A program made the position numbers and the translations under genes. A DNA stretch of 64,000 nucleotides. It comes from Wenzhouxiangellaceae bacterium (GTDB lineage: Bacteria > Pseudomonadota > Gammaproteobacteria > Xanthomonadales > Wenzhouxiangellaceae). The notes beneath the pieces are model-generated. The model was not told the origin of the DNA. It did not search any database and worked only from the letters and a program-made list of their open reading frames with translations. Positions 18,418 through 28,210 of this stretch are shown here, piece by piece; the first letter of the stretch is position 1, and every line of letters begins with the position of its first letter. The stretch is taken from positions 16,822 to 80,821 of the forward strand of contig REEQ01000051.1 in NCBI GenBank assembly GCA_007695005.1. Direction: 5' to 3'.

Positions 18418-19423
18418 TTTTGCCGCCCGCCTGCTGGCCTGGTGGGAGTGCCACGGCCGGCACGACCTGCCCTGGCAGATCGACCGCACGCCCTACCGGG
18501 TGTGGCTGTCGGAAATCATGCTGCAGCAGACCCAGGTCGGCACGGTCGTGCCCTACTTCCAGCGCTTCACTGACTGCTTCCCGAGTCTGTCCGACCTGGC
18601 CCGAGCCGATCTTGACGAAGTAATGGCGCTGTGGTCCGGGCTGGGCTATTACGCCCGCGCTCGTAATCTGCATGCAGCTGCAAGGATTTGTGCCGAGCAG
18701 CATAAAGGCTGTCTGCCCAAAACCACCGAAGAACTGCAGGCGTTGCCTGGCATCGGCGAGTCCACCGCCAATGCCATCATTGCCCAGGCCCATGACCGGC
18801 GCGCCCCCATCCTGGACGGCAACGTCAAGCGCGTCATGGCCCGCCACGCCGCCATTGCCGGCTGGCCGGGCAAGACTGCCGTCCAACGCCAGCTCTGGCA
18901 GGAATCCGAAAGCCGTACGCCGCCGGACAGAGCCCGAGACTATACCCAGGCAATCATGGATCTGGGTGCCACCTTATGTCGCAGAAGAAAGCCCGACTGC
19001 GCGAATTGCCCGGTCGCCAGCGATTGCCAGGCCCTGGCTCTGAACCTGGTCGACCAGCTCCCGGAAAGTCGCAAGCCCAAGCCGCGCCCGCGCCGCAGCA
19101 CCCGTTTGGCGGTACTTCAAGACGAGCAGCGCCGGATAATGCTTGAACGCCGCCCTCCCAGCGGCATCTGGGGCGGCCTGTGGTCCCTGCCGGAACTACC
19201 GCACGGCGACAACAGGGTCCAGGGCCAGCCACTGCTCAGCATCGAACACCACTTCACCCATTTCATCCTCGACATCCACCCGGTGCTGGTGCATGCGTCT
19301 GAAAGTTCAAACATCTCGGATAACGGCGACACCGAGTGGCTGAGCGTGTCTGAAGCTCTGAGTCGCGGCATCCCGCGCCCCATCCGCCAGATTATCGAGG
19401 GCGTCTTGGCGCTTGAGGATTGA
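18380..19423 (+). CDS. mutY: Adenine DNA glycosylase MutY
   Basis: About 347 aa (E. coli 350). It excises adenine mispaired with 8-oxoguanine. Visible: LPWQIDRTPYRVWLSEIMLQ (catalytic Glu in SEIM), helix-hairpin-helix LPGIGESTANAI, LDGNVKRVMAR (catalytic Asp), the 4Fe-4S ligands in CRRRKPDCANCPVASDC, and a C-terminal NUDIX-like domain. No ATG lies near the conserved start; the track ATG (18290) would add 30 unlikely residues inside ftsY. TTG 18380 is my choice, with CTG 18410 as the alternative. Both lie in ftsY, so translation is probably coupled. Confidence 0.93.
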   Translation: MSTPSCRWKTLADFAARLLAWWECHGRHDLPWQIDRTPYRVWLSEIMLQQTQVGTVVPYFQRFTDCFPSLSDLARADLDEVMALWSGLGYYARARNLHAAARICAEQHKGCLPKTTEELQALPGIGESTANAIIAQAHDRRAPILDGNVKRVMARHAAIAGWPGKTAVQRQLWQESESRTPPDRARDYTQAIMDLGATLCRRRKPDCANCPVASDCQALALNLVDQLPESRKPKPRPRRSTRLAVLQDEQRRIMLERRPPSGIWGGLWSLPELPHGDNRVQGQPLLSIEHHFTHFILDIHPVLVHASESSNISDNGDTEWLSVSEALSRGIPRPIRQIIEGVLALED

Positions 19424-19618
19424 GGTTTGATGATCATCGGCGGCTACGCGTCGGGTCGTCAATCTTCATGGAAACCGCCGATGCAAGCCGTTTGGCAAGC
19501 CTATAGATCAACGACGACTTATTAGCCCGGCAGTTACTAACGGGTTAATAATTGAGCGCAAGACCCCACACCCAATCCGCTACACTTTTCGGCTGTGATT
19601 CGACGAGTATCCGTCCCC

Positions 19619-21601
19619 ATGCTGTTTGCCCACCGGTTTGTGCTGCTGATGACATTACTGATTTCTTCCCAGCTGGCGCTGGGCCAGCCTGGCCCGGGTG
19701 AGGGGCCGGATGAGGATCTTGAGGCGATCGAGCCGGTCGCTGAACCGATTCGCGTTGGACTGGCTGGCGAATACCCGGCCGATATCGCCCGCTTCCTGCT
19801 GGTTCAGGGCGTATCCGGTGCTCAGCTCTCACCGAACGGCGACTACGTTGCCGTTTCGCTGTCAATCACCGGCGAGCCGCAGCTCTGGCTTGTGCCGATG
19901 GATGGCACTCAAAGCCGGCAGCTGACTTTCGGTAATGGCATCACCTTCTTCCGCTGGGCGCCTGATGGCAACAGCCTGATCTACGGCGCCGACAACGCCG
20001 GCGATGAGCAGGAGGCCTATTTCCGGATCACCGTCGACGGCAAGCGCGAGTCCGAGCTGGTCCCTGCCCTGCCCGGCGCCTTTCGGTACTTTGGTGGCAT
20101 GCTGCCGGACAACCGCCACATCGTCTTCGCATCCACCGAGCGCAATGGCCTGGACTTCGACATATACGTGCGCGATACCGATACCGGCGAGCAGCGCATG
20201 ATCTATGAGGGCGAGTTCGCCTGGTGGCCGCGTTCCATTGCCCCGGACGGCAAGTCGCTGCTGATGACCCAGGCCGTGGGCGAAGATTCCAACAACCTGT
20301 TTCTGCTCGATGTCGAATCGGGCGAAGTCACCACCCTTTCCAAACCGGAGCGGCGGGCCAATACCCAGGATGGCGGTTTTGCCTGGACAGCCGACGGCAA
20401 GCATGTCTTCCATACTTCCAACGAAGACCGCGAATTCCGCGCCCTTGTCCGGCGCGAGCTGGCCAGCAATGAAGTGCAAGTGCTGGTCGAAGCCGAACAT
20501 GACATCGACAATGTCCAGCTTTGCGGAGACAACGACCGCTACCTGGTCTGGACCACCAACGAGGATGGTTTCTTCCGTCTGCATGGCCGTGACCTGGTCG
20601 AGAACCGCGATCTCCGCATCCCGGAGCTGCCCGAAGGCGTCTACAGCCTGTCCTGCCCCCGTGGCAGCTCAGTGGTCGCCCTGGTCGTCAACGGCTGGTC
20701 CACGCCCGGCGACCTGCTGACCTGGGACCTCACCGAAAGTCAGGCCAACACCCTGTGGGCGGCCAACCTTGCTGGACTGGACCCCGAGCGTCTGGTCAGA
20801 CCGGAGTCAATCCGGATGCCGGCACGAGATGGCGTTACGCTGCAGGGCCTGCTGTATCTACCGCGAGACGATGTACGCCTGGACGACGGCCCACCACCGG
20901 TGGTGTTCGACGTTCATGGCGGCCCGACCGCGCAGTCGGTCGTCAACTTCAACGGCGCGATGCAGTACCTGCTTAACCGCGGCATTGCCGTCTTCCGGCC
21001 GAACATCCGCGGCTCCACCGGCTTTGGCCACACCTACGTCACCCTGGACGATCAGGAGAGACGCCTGGACAGCATCCGCGACCTGGTCGACATGGTCGAG
21101 TTCTTCCGTGAAGACGGTCGCGTCGATGCCGATCGCGCCATCGTTCGCGGCGGTTCCTACGGTGGCTACGCGGTCAACGCCGTGCTGGCCAACCACCCCG
21201 GGTACTTCATTGCCGGAGTATCGCTGTTCGGCGTCGCCGACTGGGTGACCGCGCTTGAAGTGGCCTCCCCGGCCCTGAAGGCATCCGACATCATCGAGTA
21301 CGGCGACATCCGCGAAGAACGCTGGCGCGAGTTCTATACCAAGTATTCGCCGATCCGCCAGGCCGACCAGATCAATGTGCCGGTGCTGTACTCGCACGGC
21401 GTCAATGACCGCCGCGTCGAGATCTACGAAACCGAGGTCATGGTCCGCACCTTGCGCGCCAATGGCATCGAGGCGCCCTACATCCGCTTCCGCGACGAGG
21501 GCCACGGCTGGCGCCGCCTGTCCAACCGCCTGTTCTACCACCGCCGCGAAGCCGAATTCATGCTGCAGCAATTCGGCTTGATGGATGCGGGGGAGTACTG
21601 A
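19619..21601 (+). CDS. Exported S9 family serine peptidase
   Basis: 660 aa from ATG 19619 (the track uses GTG 19595). An N-terminal hydrophobic signal (LLMTLLISSQLALG) is followed by an acidic linker. A beta-propeller with repeats such as LSPNGDYVAVS and WAPDGNSLIYG comes next, then an alpha/beta-hydrolase domain. Catalytic triad: S513 in RGGSYGGYA, Asp in HGVNDRRVE, His in DEGHGWRR. Related to prolyl oligopeptidase/acylaminoacyl peptidases, so it probably cleaves short peptides in the periplasm. A second S9 peptidase lies at 41795-43813. Stand-alone gene facing the RND operon. Confidence 0.9.
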   Translation: MLFAHRFVLLMTLLISSQLALGQPGPGEGPDEDLEAIEPVAEPIRVGLAGEYPADIARFLLVQGVSGAQLSPNGDYVAVSLSITGEPQLWLVPMDGTQSRQLTFGNGITFFRWAPDGNSLIYGADNAGDEQEAYFRITVDGKRESELVPALPGAFRYFGGMLPDNRHIVFASTERNGLDFDIYVRDTDTGEQRMIYEGEFAWWPRSIAPDGKSLLMTQAVGEDSNNLFLLDVESGEVTTLSKPERRANTQDGGFAWTADGKHVFHTSNEDREFRALVRRELASNEVQVLVEAEHDIDNVQLCGDNDRYLVWTTNEDGFFRLHGRDLVENRDLRIPELPEGVYSLSCPRGSSVVALVVNGWSTPGDLLTWDLTESQANTLWAANLAGLDPERLVRPESIRMPARDGVTLQGLLYLPRDDVRLDDGPPPVVFDVHGGPTAQSVVNFNGAMQYLLNRGIAVFRPNIRGSTGFGHTYVTLDDQERRLDSIRDLVDMVEFFREDGRVDADRAIVRGGSYGGYAVNAVLANHPGYFIAGVSLFGVADWVTALEVASPALKASDIIEYGDIREERWREFYTKYSPIRQADQINVPVLYSHGVNDRRVEIYETEVMVRTLRANGIEAPYIRFRDEGHGWRRLSNRLFYHRREAEFMLQQFGLMDAGEY

Positions 21602-21697
21602 TTGGCGGGCCCTTGCCAGGGGCCCTGTGCGGGGTTTGGAAGATGTCGATGTTCCTGGCAAGTTTTGGGCATGGACCGCCGGGGGCGTCGCCCCGGC

Positions 21698-24600
21698 CTA
21701 CGATGTGCGGGTCGCGGCAGGCGCGGGTGAAGTCGAGGCCCGGGACCGCACCTTGCCGGTCCATTGTCTGAGACTGTCCAGCAGCACGTAGACAAAGGGT
21801 ACGACGACCAGGCTGATGAGGGTGGAAAAGGCCAGGCCGCCGATGATGGCGCGGGCCATGGGGTAATACGGCGGGCCACCGCCGCCGATGCGGGTCTGAC
21901 CGATGGCCAGCGGAATCATGGCCAGGATGGTGGTAGCGGCAGTCATCAGGATGGGACGCAGGCGGTCGCGGCCGCCCTGGATGACGGCGGCATCCCGGGC
22001 CATGCCCTTGCGGCGCAGGTTGTTGACATGGTCGATCAGGACGATGCCGTTGTTGACCACGATACCCATCAACACCAGCATGCCGATCAGGGCCATGACC
22101 GACATGTTGGTGCCGGTGATGAAGAAGAACCAGTAAACGCCGACAAAGGAAAACAGGATCGAGGTGATGATCGAGACCGGGAACAGGGTGGACTCGAACA
22201 ATGCGGCCATGACGATGAAAATCAGGACCAGTGCCAGCAGCATGTTGAACATCATCTGCTGCATGGCTTCCTGATCCTGCTGGAAGGCCTCGCCGAAGCT
22301 CCAGGAGTAGCCGGCAGGCAGGCTGATCTGGTTCATGACCGCGCTCATCTGCTCCCTGGCCTCGCTCATGCTGATATCGCGCAGGTTGGCCTCGACATTC
22401 AGGCTGGTGCGCCGGTTCTGGCGAAAGATGTTGTTCGGACCGGGTACAGTCTCCAGATCAGCGACCGCGCCCAGGCGCACGCGCTCGCCCAATTGATTGA
22501 CCAGCGGCAGATTGGCAAGCTGGGTTGCGCTTTGCCGATCAGCGCCGTGAAACTCCAGCCGCATCACCAGCTCGCCCTCCGGCCCGCGAAACTCATTCAG
22601 GGCCTGTCCACGCATGGCGACACTGATTGCCTGGGCCACCTCGGCGGTAGCCAGGCCGGCCGCGTGCGCTCGCTGGGGATCAACCTGCACCCGCACCTCT
22701 TCGGCCCCGGCGGTGGCACCTGAACGCACATCGACCAGACCGTCGATGGTCGACAGCACCCGCACCACCTCTTCGGCCAGGCCGAACAGTTCTTCGGTGG
22801 ACTCTCCATGCAGGCGCAGGCTCAGTGATTCGCTGCTGGCGGCGCGGCGAAACTCGAAGGCCGGGTTGCCGATGGCGATAGGAGGCAGGTTCTCGCGCAC
22901 CCGCGCGCGGATTTCCTCGTTCGACAGGCGCCGGTCGGGCTTAAGGATCAGGGTGGTTTCGGCGCGGCTGTCGTTGTAGAAGCTGTACAGGGACTCGAAC
23001 TCGAACTGCGCCTGATTGGCCTGCAAATATCCTTCAATCAGATCAACGGCCTCGCGCACCTTGTCCAGGGTATAGCTGCCGGCGACGTTGTAGCGCAGCA
23101 TCAGACGGTCGCTTTCGACGCTGTCGAACATATCCTGCTGGACCTTGCCCATCGGCACCATCGCCGACAGCAGCAGTGCCAGAACCAGTAATGCCGTGGT
23201 CCAGCGAAATCTCAGACTGAAGGCAAGCACGCGGGCATAGCCGGCAGTCAGACGCTCCAGCCAGCGGCTGCGGCGGCCGTTGACCGGCGGCCGGACCTTG
23301 AGCGCCAGCAGCGGAATCACGGTCTGCGCAATCAGCAGTGACGCAATCAGGGCCACGGTGATCGTGTAGGCGACATGCGACAGGAAAACGGTGACCTCGC
23401 TCTGGCCGCCGAAAATGTTGGGCAGAAAGACGATGATGGTGGTCAGGGTACCGGCACTGATCGCCAGGGCCACTTCGCGCACGCCCAGCAGGGTGGCTCG
23501 GCCTGGCTGGCCCGGAAACTGCTCCTTCTTCCGGTAAATGCTTTCGGTCACGACCACGGCATTGTCGACCAGCATGCCGATGGCCAGCATCAGGCCCATC
23601 ATGGTCAGGATGTTCAGGCTCAAGCCCAGAAAGTACATTGCCCCAAGCGTGATCAGAATGGCGGCAGGCACCGACAGCATCACGATCAGGGTGGTTGCCC
23701 ACTGCCGCAGAAACAGATAGAGCACGATCATCGACATCAACGCCCCGAGCAGCCCGGCCATCGCCAGGTCCTTCAGCGAGGAGACGATGCCCTCGGCCTG
23801 GCTGAACAGGATGTACAGGCTGATGCCGGCCATTTCCGGGATGTCGTTGATCGCGTCGATCTCGGCCAGCACCGCGCGGCTGACTTCAACGACATTCGCC
23901 CCGGCCTCGGCGAAGATATCCACCGACACCGCGAAATTGCCGTCCAGCAAGCGCCCGTAGCGCATCGGCGGCGATTCGAGCACGACATCGGCAACATCGC
24001 CCAGCCTGAGTCCGCTGGCATTGATTGGCAGGGCCCGAATCTCGTCCAGGCTGCGGAACTCGCCCTGGGGTGAGACGCGCACCCGAAGGCCTGCAGCGCT
24101 GTCGGTGATGTAGCCGGCAGAGGTGGAAAAGTTGGCCCGGCGCAGGCGCTCGCTCAGCTCGTTCAGGTCCACCTGGTGAGCGGCAATGCGGTCGGCATGC
24201 AGGAGGATGCGAACCTCCCTCGGTTCGACTCCATCCAGCGATACCTGGGCGACCCCATCGATCCGTTCCAGACGCCGGCGGACATTGCGGTCCAGCAGTT
24301 CGTAGGATTGGGACAAGTCCATGCCCGCACCAATGCGCAGCCCCAGAATGGGCTCATCGACATTGGTGAACTTGCGCACAAACACCCGCTCCAGATCGTC
24401 GGGCAGCAGGTGGCGAATACCGTCGATCTTGTCGCGCGCCTCGACGCCGCGGGCGTCCATGTCGGCATCCCAGCCAAAATTCAGGAAAATCGTGGCCTGG
24501 TCCTGGCTGGAGTTGGAATTCATCCGCTGAATGCCGCTCATGGTTGACAGCGCATCCTCGATCGGGCGGGTGATCAGGCGCTCGACCTCCTCAGGCGAGC

Positions 24601-24760
24601 TGCCCTGGTAAGGCACCTGCACCATCATGCCGGGAAAGTCGATATCGGGGAAAAACTCCAGCGGCAGCAGGCGCAGGGCAATCAAGCCCAGCAGGCACAG
24701 GCTGACGAACACCATGCCGGTGGTTACCGGTCGGCGGATGGCCAGGCGGGTCGGGCTCAT
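21698..24760 (-). CDS. RND efflux permease (second permease of the operon)
   Basis: 1020 aa of the AcrB/MdtC size class. It has the standard plan of TM1, periplasmic porter and docking loops, TM2-7, a repeat of the same, and TM8-12. RND landmarks: N-terminal LAIRRPVTTGMVFVSLC, FFPDIDFPGMMVQVPYQG, and the TM4 proton-relay region GLMLAIGMLVDNAVVVTESI, which has Asp-Asn where AcrB has Asp-Asp. The last third shows the usual MGIVVNNGIVLIDHVNNLR. It overlaps the upstream permease by 4 bp. Two different permeases with one adaptor suggest a hetero-oligomeric pump of the MdtABC type; the substrate is not predictable. Confidence 0.92.
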   Translation of the reverse strand: MSPTRLAIRRPVTTGMVFVSLCLLGLIALRLLPLEFFPDIDFPGMMVQVPYQGSSPEEVERLITRPIEDALSTMSGIQRMNSNSSQDQATIFLNFGWDADMDARGVEARDKIDGIRHLLPDDLERVFVRKFTNVDEPILGLRIGAGMDLSQSYELLDRNVRRRLERIDGVAQVSLDGVEPREVRILLHADRIAAHQVDLNELSERLRRANFSTSAGYITDSAAGLRVRVSPQGEFRSLDEIRALPINASGLRLGDVADVVLESPPMRYGRLLDGNFAVSVDIFAEAGANVVEVSRAVLAEIDAINDIPEMAGISLYILFSQAEGIVSSLKDLAMAGLLGALMSMIVLYLFLRQWATTLIVMLSVPAAILITLGAMYFLGLSLNILTMMGLMLAIGMLVDNAVVVTESIYRKKEQFPGQPGRATLLGVREVALAISAGTLTTIIVFLPNIFGGQSEVTVFLSHVAYTITVALIASLLIAQTVIPLLALKVRPPVNGRRSRWLERLTAGYARVLAFSLRFRWTTALLVLALLLSAMVPMGKVQQDMFDSVESDRLMLRYNVAGSYTLDKVREAVDLIEGYLQANQAQFEFESLYSFYNDSRAETTLILKPDRRLSNEEIRARVRENLPPIAIGNPAFEFRRAASSESLSLRLHGESTEELFGLAEEVVRVLSTIDGLVDVRSGATAGAEEVRVQVDPQRAHAAGLATAEVAQAISVAMRGQALNEFRGPEGELVMRLEFHGADRQSATQLANLPLVNQLGERVRLGAVADLETVPGPNNIFRQNRRTSLNVEANLRDISMSEAREQMSAVMNQISLPAGYSWSFGEAFQQDQEAMQQMMFNMLLALVLIFIVMAALFESTLFPVSIITSILFSFVGVYWFFFITGTNMSVMALIGMLVLMGIVVNNGIVLIDHVNNLRRKGMARDAAVIQGGRDRLRPILMTAATTILAMIPLAIGQTRIGGGGPPYYPMARAIIGGLAFSTLISLVVVPFVYVLLDSLRQWTGKVRSRASTSPAPAATRTS

Positions 24761-27700
24761 GGACCTGCCGGCTCGGGCAAGGACCGGGCTGAAACAGTTT
24801 TGTCGGCTGTCGTCTGGCGCCGGTCCAGCAGGCTGTAAACCACGGGAATCACGACCAGGGTCAGCAGCGTGGCCAGCAGCAGTCCGCCGATCACGGTAAT
24901 TGCCATTGGCGCGCGCATCTCGGCGCCCTCCCCCATTCCAACAGCCAGCGGCAACAGGCCCAGGGTCGTGGTGAGCGTGGTCATGATGATGGGCCGCAGC
25001 CGGGCCCGGCCGCCCTCGACAATGGCTTCCAGGCGCGGCAACCCGGCCTCGCGCAGCTGGTTGATCCGGGTGACCAGGACGATGGCGTTATTGACCACGA
25101 TCCCGGCCAGCATGATCAGTCCGATGAACACCACCACCGACAGACTGGAACCGGTCAGCCACAAGGCAAACACGGCCCCGGTCAGAGCCAGCGGGATGGT
25201 CAGGAGAATCACGAAGGGATGCAGCAGGGACTCGAACTGGGAAGCCATGACCAGATAGACCAGGAACACGGCCAGGGCAAGGGCCAGCAGCAGCGAGGAA
25301 AAAGCGCGCTGCATCTCTTCGCTCTGCCCGGCGACTCTGGCACTCATGCCAGCAGGCATGGGGATTTCGGCCAGAATGGCGCGGGCCTCGTCGGCGGCCC
25401 GTCCCAGATCGCCGAAGCCCGGGTTGGCGGTGATCAGGGCTACGCGCTGCTGGGCAATGCGGCGAATCTCGGAAGGACCGATGGCCAGGCTCAAATCGGC
25501 CACCGCATCCAGCGTGATCGGTCGCTCGGCACCGGGGTTGACCACCAGCCCTGCCAGCCGCTCCAGCGACTCGCGCTGATCCTCGCGCGCCCGCACCAGA
25601 ACATCGATCCGTCGCTCGCGCCAGGTATAGCGCGTCGCTACTTCGCCGCGCACCTGGCGGACCACGGTATCGGCAATCTGATCGGCTCTCAGGCCCAGGC
25701 GCGCGGCGCGCTCGTGGTCAAAGCGGATCTGGATTTCCGGATGACCCTGCTCCATGCTGGTCTGTACGTCAGCAAAGCGAGGGGAGTCAGCCAGGCGCCG
25801 GGCAATGCGGTCCGACACCTGCCTGAGCTGGTCGAGATCGAATCCGCTGACTTCGATTTCCAGCGGTGTGGCGAAGCTGAACAGCTCCGGTCTGCCGACG
25901 ACATAGCTGACGCCGGGCATTTCGACCAGATGCTGGCGCAGGGCATCGATCACCCGGGCCTCGTCAGCGCCGGTATTCAGGACCACATTCAATGTCCCGG
26001 AGTGCTCCCCGGCTTCATCCGGGTTGGTATCCATGCGCGCCCCGGTGCCGGCGACCACGTCAGTGCGCCTGACTTCGGGTCGCGCCCTGGCCACGGCGTC
26101 CAGGCGAGCAATGGCGGCATCAGTCTGCTCAAGTGGCGTACCTGGCGGCAGCTGCAGCTCGACATGAAACTCGCCCTGAGCCAGACTGGGCACCAACTCC
26201 ATGCCCAGCCGCGGCACCAGCAGCAGGGCCAGGACAAACAAGGCGACTGCTATTGCCACGGTTGCCCCGCGCCAGGCGAGCGCCTTTTTCAAAAGCTGTG
26301 GATAGACATCGGCAATGACCTGGAAAGCACGGTTGAAGGCGACGACCAGCGGTTTGAATAACAGGTGCAGCAGCCTGGCGAGGCCGGAGAAGGCCTTGAC
26401 CAGCAGGCGGGTGATGACAACGGCAAGGCCGGTGATCAGGCCGGCGATGAAGGAACGCAAGCGGGCCAGACGACCCTTGCCTGTTGCGTCATTCAGCTCG
26501 ACGGTCATTGGCAGATCGCCGCCGGCAAGCGCGCGCGGCTTTTCTCCAAGGGTGGCCAGCATGGGAATCAGGGTCAAAGCCACGCCCAGCGAGACCAGCA
26601 GGGCGAAAGTCACCGTCAGCGCCTGGTCGCGAAACAGTTCGCCGGCAATGCCGTCAACGAAAACCAGCGGAAAGAACACGGCGATGGTGGTCAGGGTGGC
26701 GGCCACCACGGCCCCGGAAACCTCGCCGGCACCGTCGCGCGCGGCCTCGATCAAGCCGGCCCCCTGCTCGCGCTTGGCGGCAATGTTCTCCAGCACAACG
26801 ATGGCGTTGTCGACCAAAAGACCAATGGCCAGGGCAATGCCGCCCAGCGACATGATATTCAGGGTAATGCCGCCGCCATGCATGGCCGCAAAGGTGGCAA
26901 TGACCGACACCGGAATCGCCACGCCGATAATGACCGTGGCACGCACGTTCCTCAGGAACAGATAGAGCACGGCGATGGCCAGCAGGCCACCGAGCACGGC
27001 CGCCTGGATCACCTGGATGATGGCATTGCGGATGAACACGGACTGATCGTAGACCCGGGTCAGGGCCAGGTCCGCGGGCATGTCGGCCTCGATCCGGGTC
27101 AGGCGGCGCTCGACCGCGCGGGCCACGGCGACCACGTTGGCATCACCTTCCCGGTAAATCGCCAGCTCGACCATTTCCTCACCGTTGACCCGGGTAATCG
27201 CCTCGCGCTCGCGCCAGCCCTGGCGCACTTCAGCAATATCGCGCAGGTAAACCGGGCTGACGTCGCGGGTAGCAATGATCACGCCGGCAATTTCATCAAC
27301 GCTCTGAAACTCGTTGACGGTGCGAACCAGGAACTGGCGCGTACCCTCTTCCAGGCGTCCGCCCGACAGGTTGACGTTCTCGGCGCGCAGGCGCTGGGCA
27401 ACCTGTTCCACGCTCAGACCAAGCTGGGCCAGGCGGTATTGATCGACCAGCACCTGGATTTCATCTTCCAGACCGCCGGAAACGGTAATCGCAGCAACGC
27501 CCGGAATGGCTTCAAGATCCTTCTTGAGCTGCTCATCGGCATGCCGGCGCAGGATGCGCAGCTCCAGGCTGCGATCCGGATAAGCGGCCGGCGGCAGGAT
27601 GCCGCTTTCTGAGTCCGCTGCGGCATCCGGGTTACGGGCCAGGGCGAAGCGCAGAACCGGCTCGGTCGAGGGATCGAAGCGCAGCAGGAGCGGTCGCTCG

Positions 27701-28062
27701 GCCTGCAGCGGCAGGTTCAAGCGCTCCAGGCGCTCGCGCACATCCAGCGCGGCATGATCCATATTGCTGCCCCAGGCGAACTCCAGGGTGACATCGGACT
27801 GGCCCGGGCGCGACACCGAAGAAACCCGGCGCACACCGCGCACCACACCGACCACTTCCTCGACCGGCCGGGTAATCAGGTTCTCGATCTCGGCCGGCGC
27901 GGCACCGGTGTAGTCGGTGCGAACGGTCAGGGTCGGATAGGCCAGGTCGGGCAGCAGGCTGATATCCAGCCGGGAAAGAGACACCAGCCCGAACAGCAGC
28001 AGGCCCAGGGTAAACATCGCCACTGTCACCCGCCGCCGGGTCGCCACGCGAATCAGGTTCAT
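24757..28062 (-). CDS. RND efflux permease (first permease of the operon)
   Basis: 1101 aa. N-terminus LIRVATRRRVTVAMFTLGLL and DISLLPDLAYPTLTVRTDYTG mark the RND family. TM4 carries GGIALAIGLLVDNAIVVLENI, and the C-terminal half has GLIMLAGIVVNNAIVLVTRIN. It is about 80 residues longer than its partner, mainly in the central cytoplasmic/TM7 region (around 515-595), where an extra hydrophobic, basic segment occurs. It is 4 bp-overlapped with the second permease and separated from the adaptor gene by a 148 bp spacer holding a palindrome. Inner-membrane proton antiporter; substrate unknown. Confidence 0.92.
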   Translation of the reverse strand: MNLIRVATRRRVTVAMFTLGLLLFGLVSLSRLDISLLPDLAYPTLTVRTDYTGAAPAEIENLITRPVEEVVGVVRGVRRVSSVSRPGQSDVTLEFAWGSNMDHAALDVRERLERLNLPLQAERPLLLRFDPSTEPVLRFALARNPDAAADSESGILPPAAYPDRSLELRILRRHADEQLKKDLEAIPGVAAITVSGGLEDEIQVLVDQYRLAQLGLSVEQVAQRLRAENVNLSGGRLEEGTRQFLVRTVNEFQSVDEIAGVIIATRDVSPVYLRDIAEVRQGWREREAITRVNGEEMVELAIYREGDANVVAVARAVERRLTRIEADMPADLALTRVYDQSVFIRNAIIQVIQAAVLGGLLAIAVLYLFLRNVRATVIIGVAIPVSVIATFAAMHGGGITLNIMSLGGIALAIGLLVDNAIVVLENIAAKREQGAGLIEAARDGAGEVSGAVVAATLTTIAVFFPLVFVDGIAGELFRDQALTVTFALLVSLGVALTLIPMLATLGEKPRALAGGDLPMTVELNDATGKGRLARLRSFIAGLITGLAVVITRLLVKAFSGLARLLHLLFKPLVVAFNRAFQVIADVYPQLLKKALAWRGATVAIAVALFVLALLLVPRLGMELVPSLAQGEFHVELQLPPGTPLEQTDAAIARLDAVARARPEVRRTDVVAGTGARMDTNPDEAGEHSGTLNVVLNTGADEARVIDALRQHLVEMPGVSYVVGRPELFSFATPLEIEVSGFDLDQLRQVSDRIARRLADSPRFADVQTSMEQGHPEIQIRFDHERAARLGLRADQIADTVVRQVRGEVATRYTWRERRIDVLVRAREDQRESLERLAGLVVNPGAERPITLDAVADLSLAIGPSEIRRIAQQRVALITANPGFGDLGRAADEARAILAEIPMPAGMSARVAGQSEEMQRAFSSLLLALALAVFLVYLVMASQFESLLHPFVILLTIPLALTGAVFALWLTGSSLSVVVFIGLIMLAGIVVNNAIVLVTRINQLREAGLPRLEAIVEGGRARLRPIIMTTLTTTLGLLPLAVGMGEGAEMRAPMAITVIGGLLLATLLTLVVIPVVYSLLDRRQTTADKTVSARSLPEPAGP

Positions 28063-28092
28063 GCGAGCAGCCCGTCGCCCAGTAGGCCTTGA

Positions 28093-28162
28093 CTAACCGC
28101 GAAGACGCAAAGCTTGAAAAACGAATCCTCTTCCTTCGTGAACTTCGCGTTTTTGCGGTTAG
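28093..28162. repeat. Imperfect palindrome within the RND operon spacer
   Basis: CTAACCGCGAAGACGCAAAG at 28093 and its near inverted copy GAACTTCGCGTTTTTGCGGTTAG ending at 28162 flank a 25-30 nt centre. The unit CCGC-AA-GACGC-AAG resembles dispersed intergenic palindromes seen across many proteobacterial genomes and shares the GACGCAAAG core with the rsmD element. It lies between the adaptor and first permease genes, so it may form an mRNA hairpin that tunes permease expression. Confidence 0.6.
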
Positions 28163-28210
28163 GGAGCCTTTGAGTCCGGCACCAGGAACGATTGGACCTG
28201 GCCACCATAA

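Noticed and set aside
25219-27612. 380- and 415-aa plus-strand ORFs over the RND permease
   Set aside because: Both are shadows; the permease frame is continuous and conserved.
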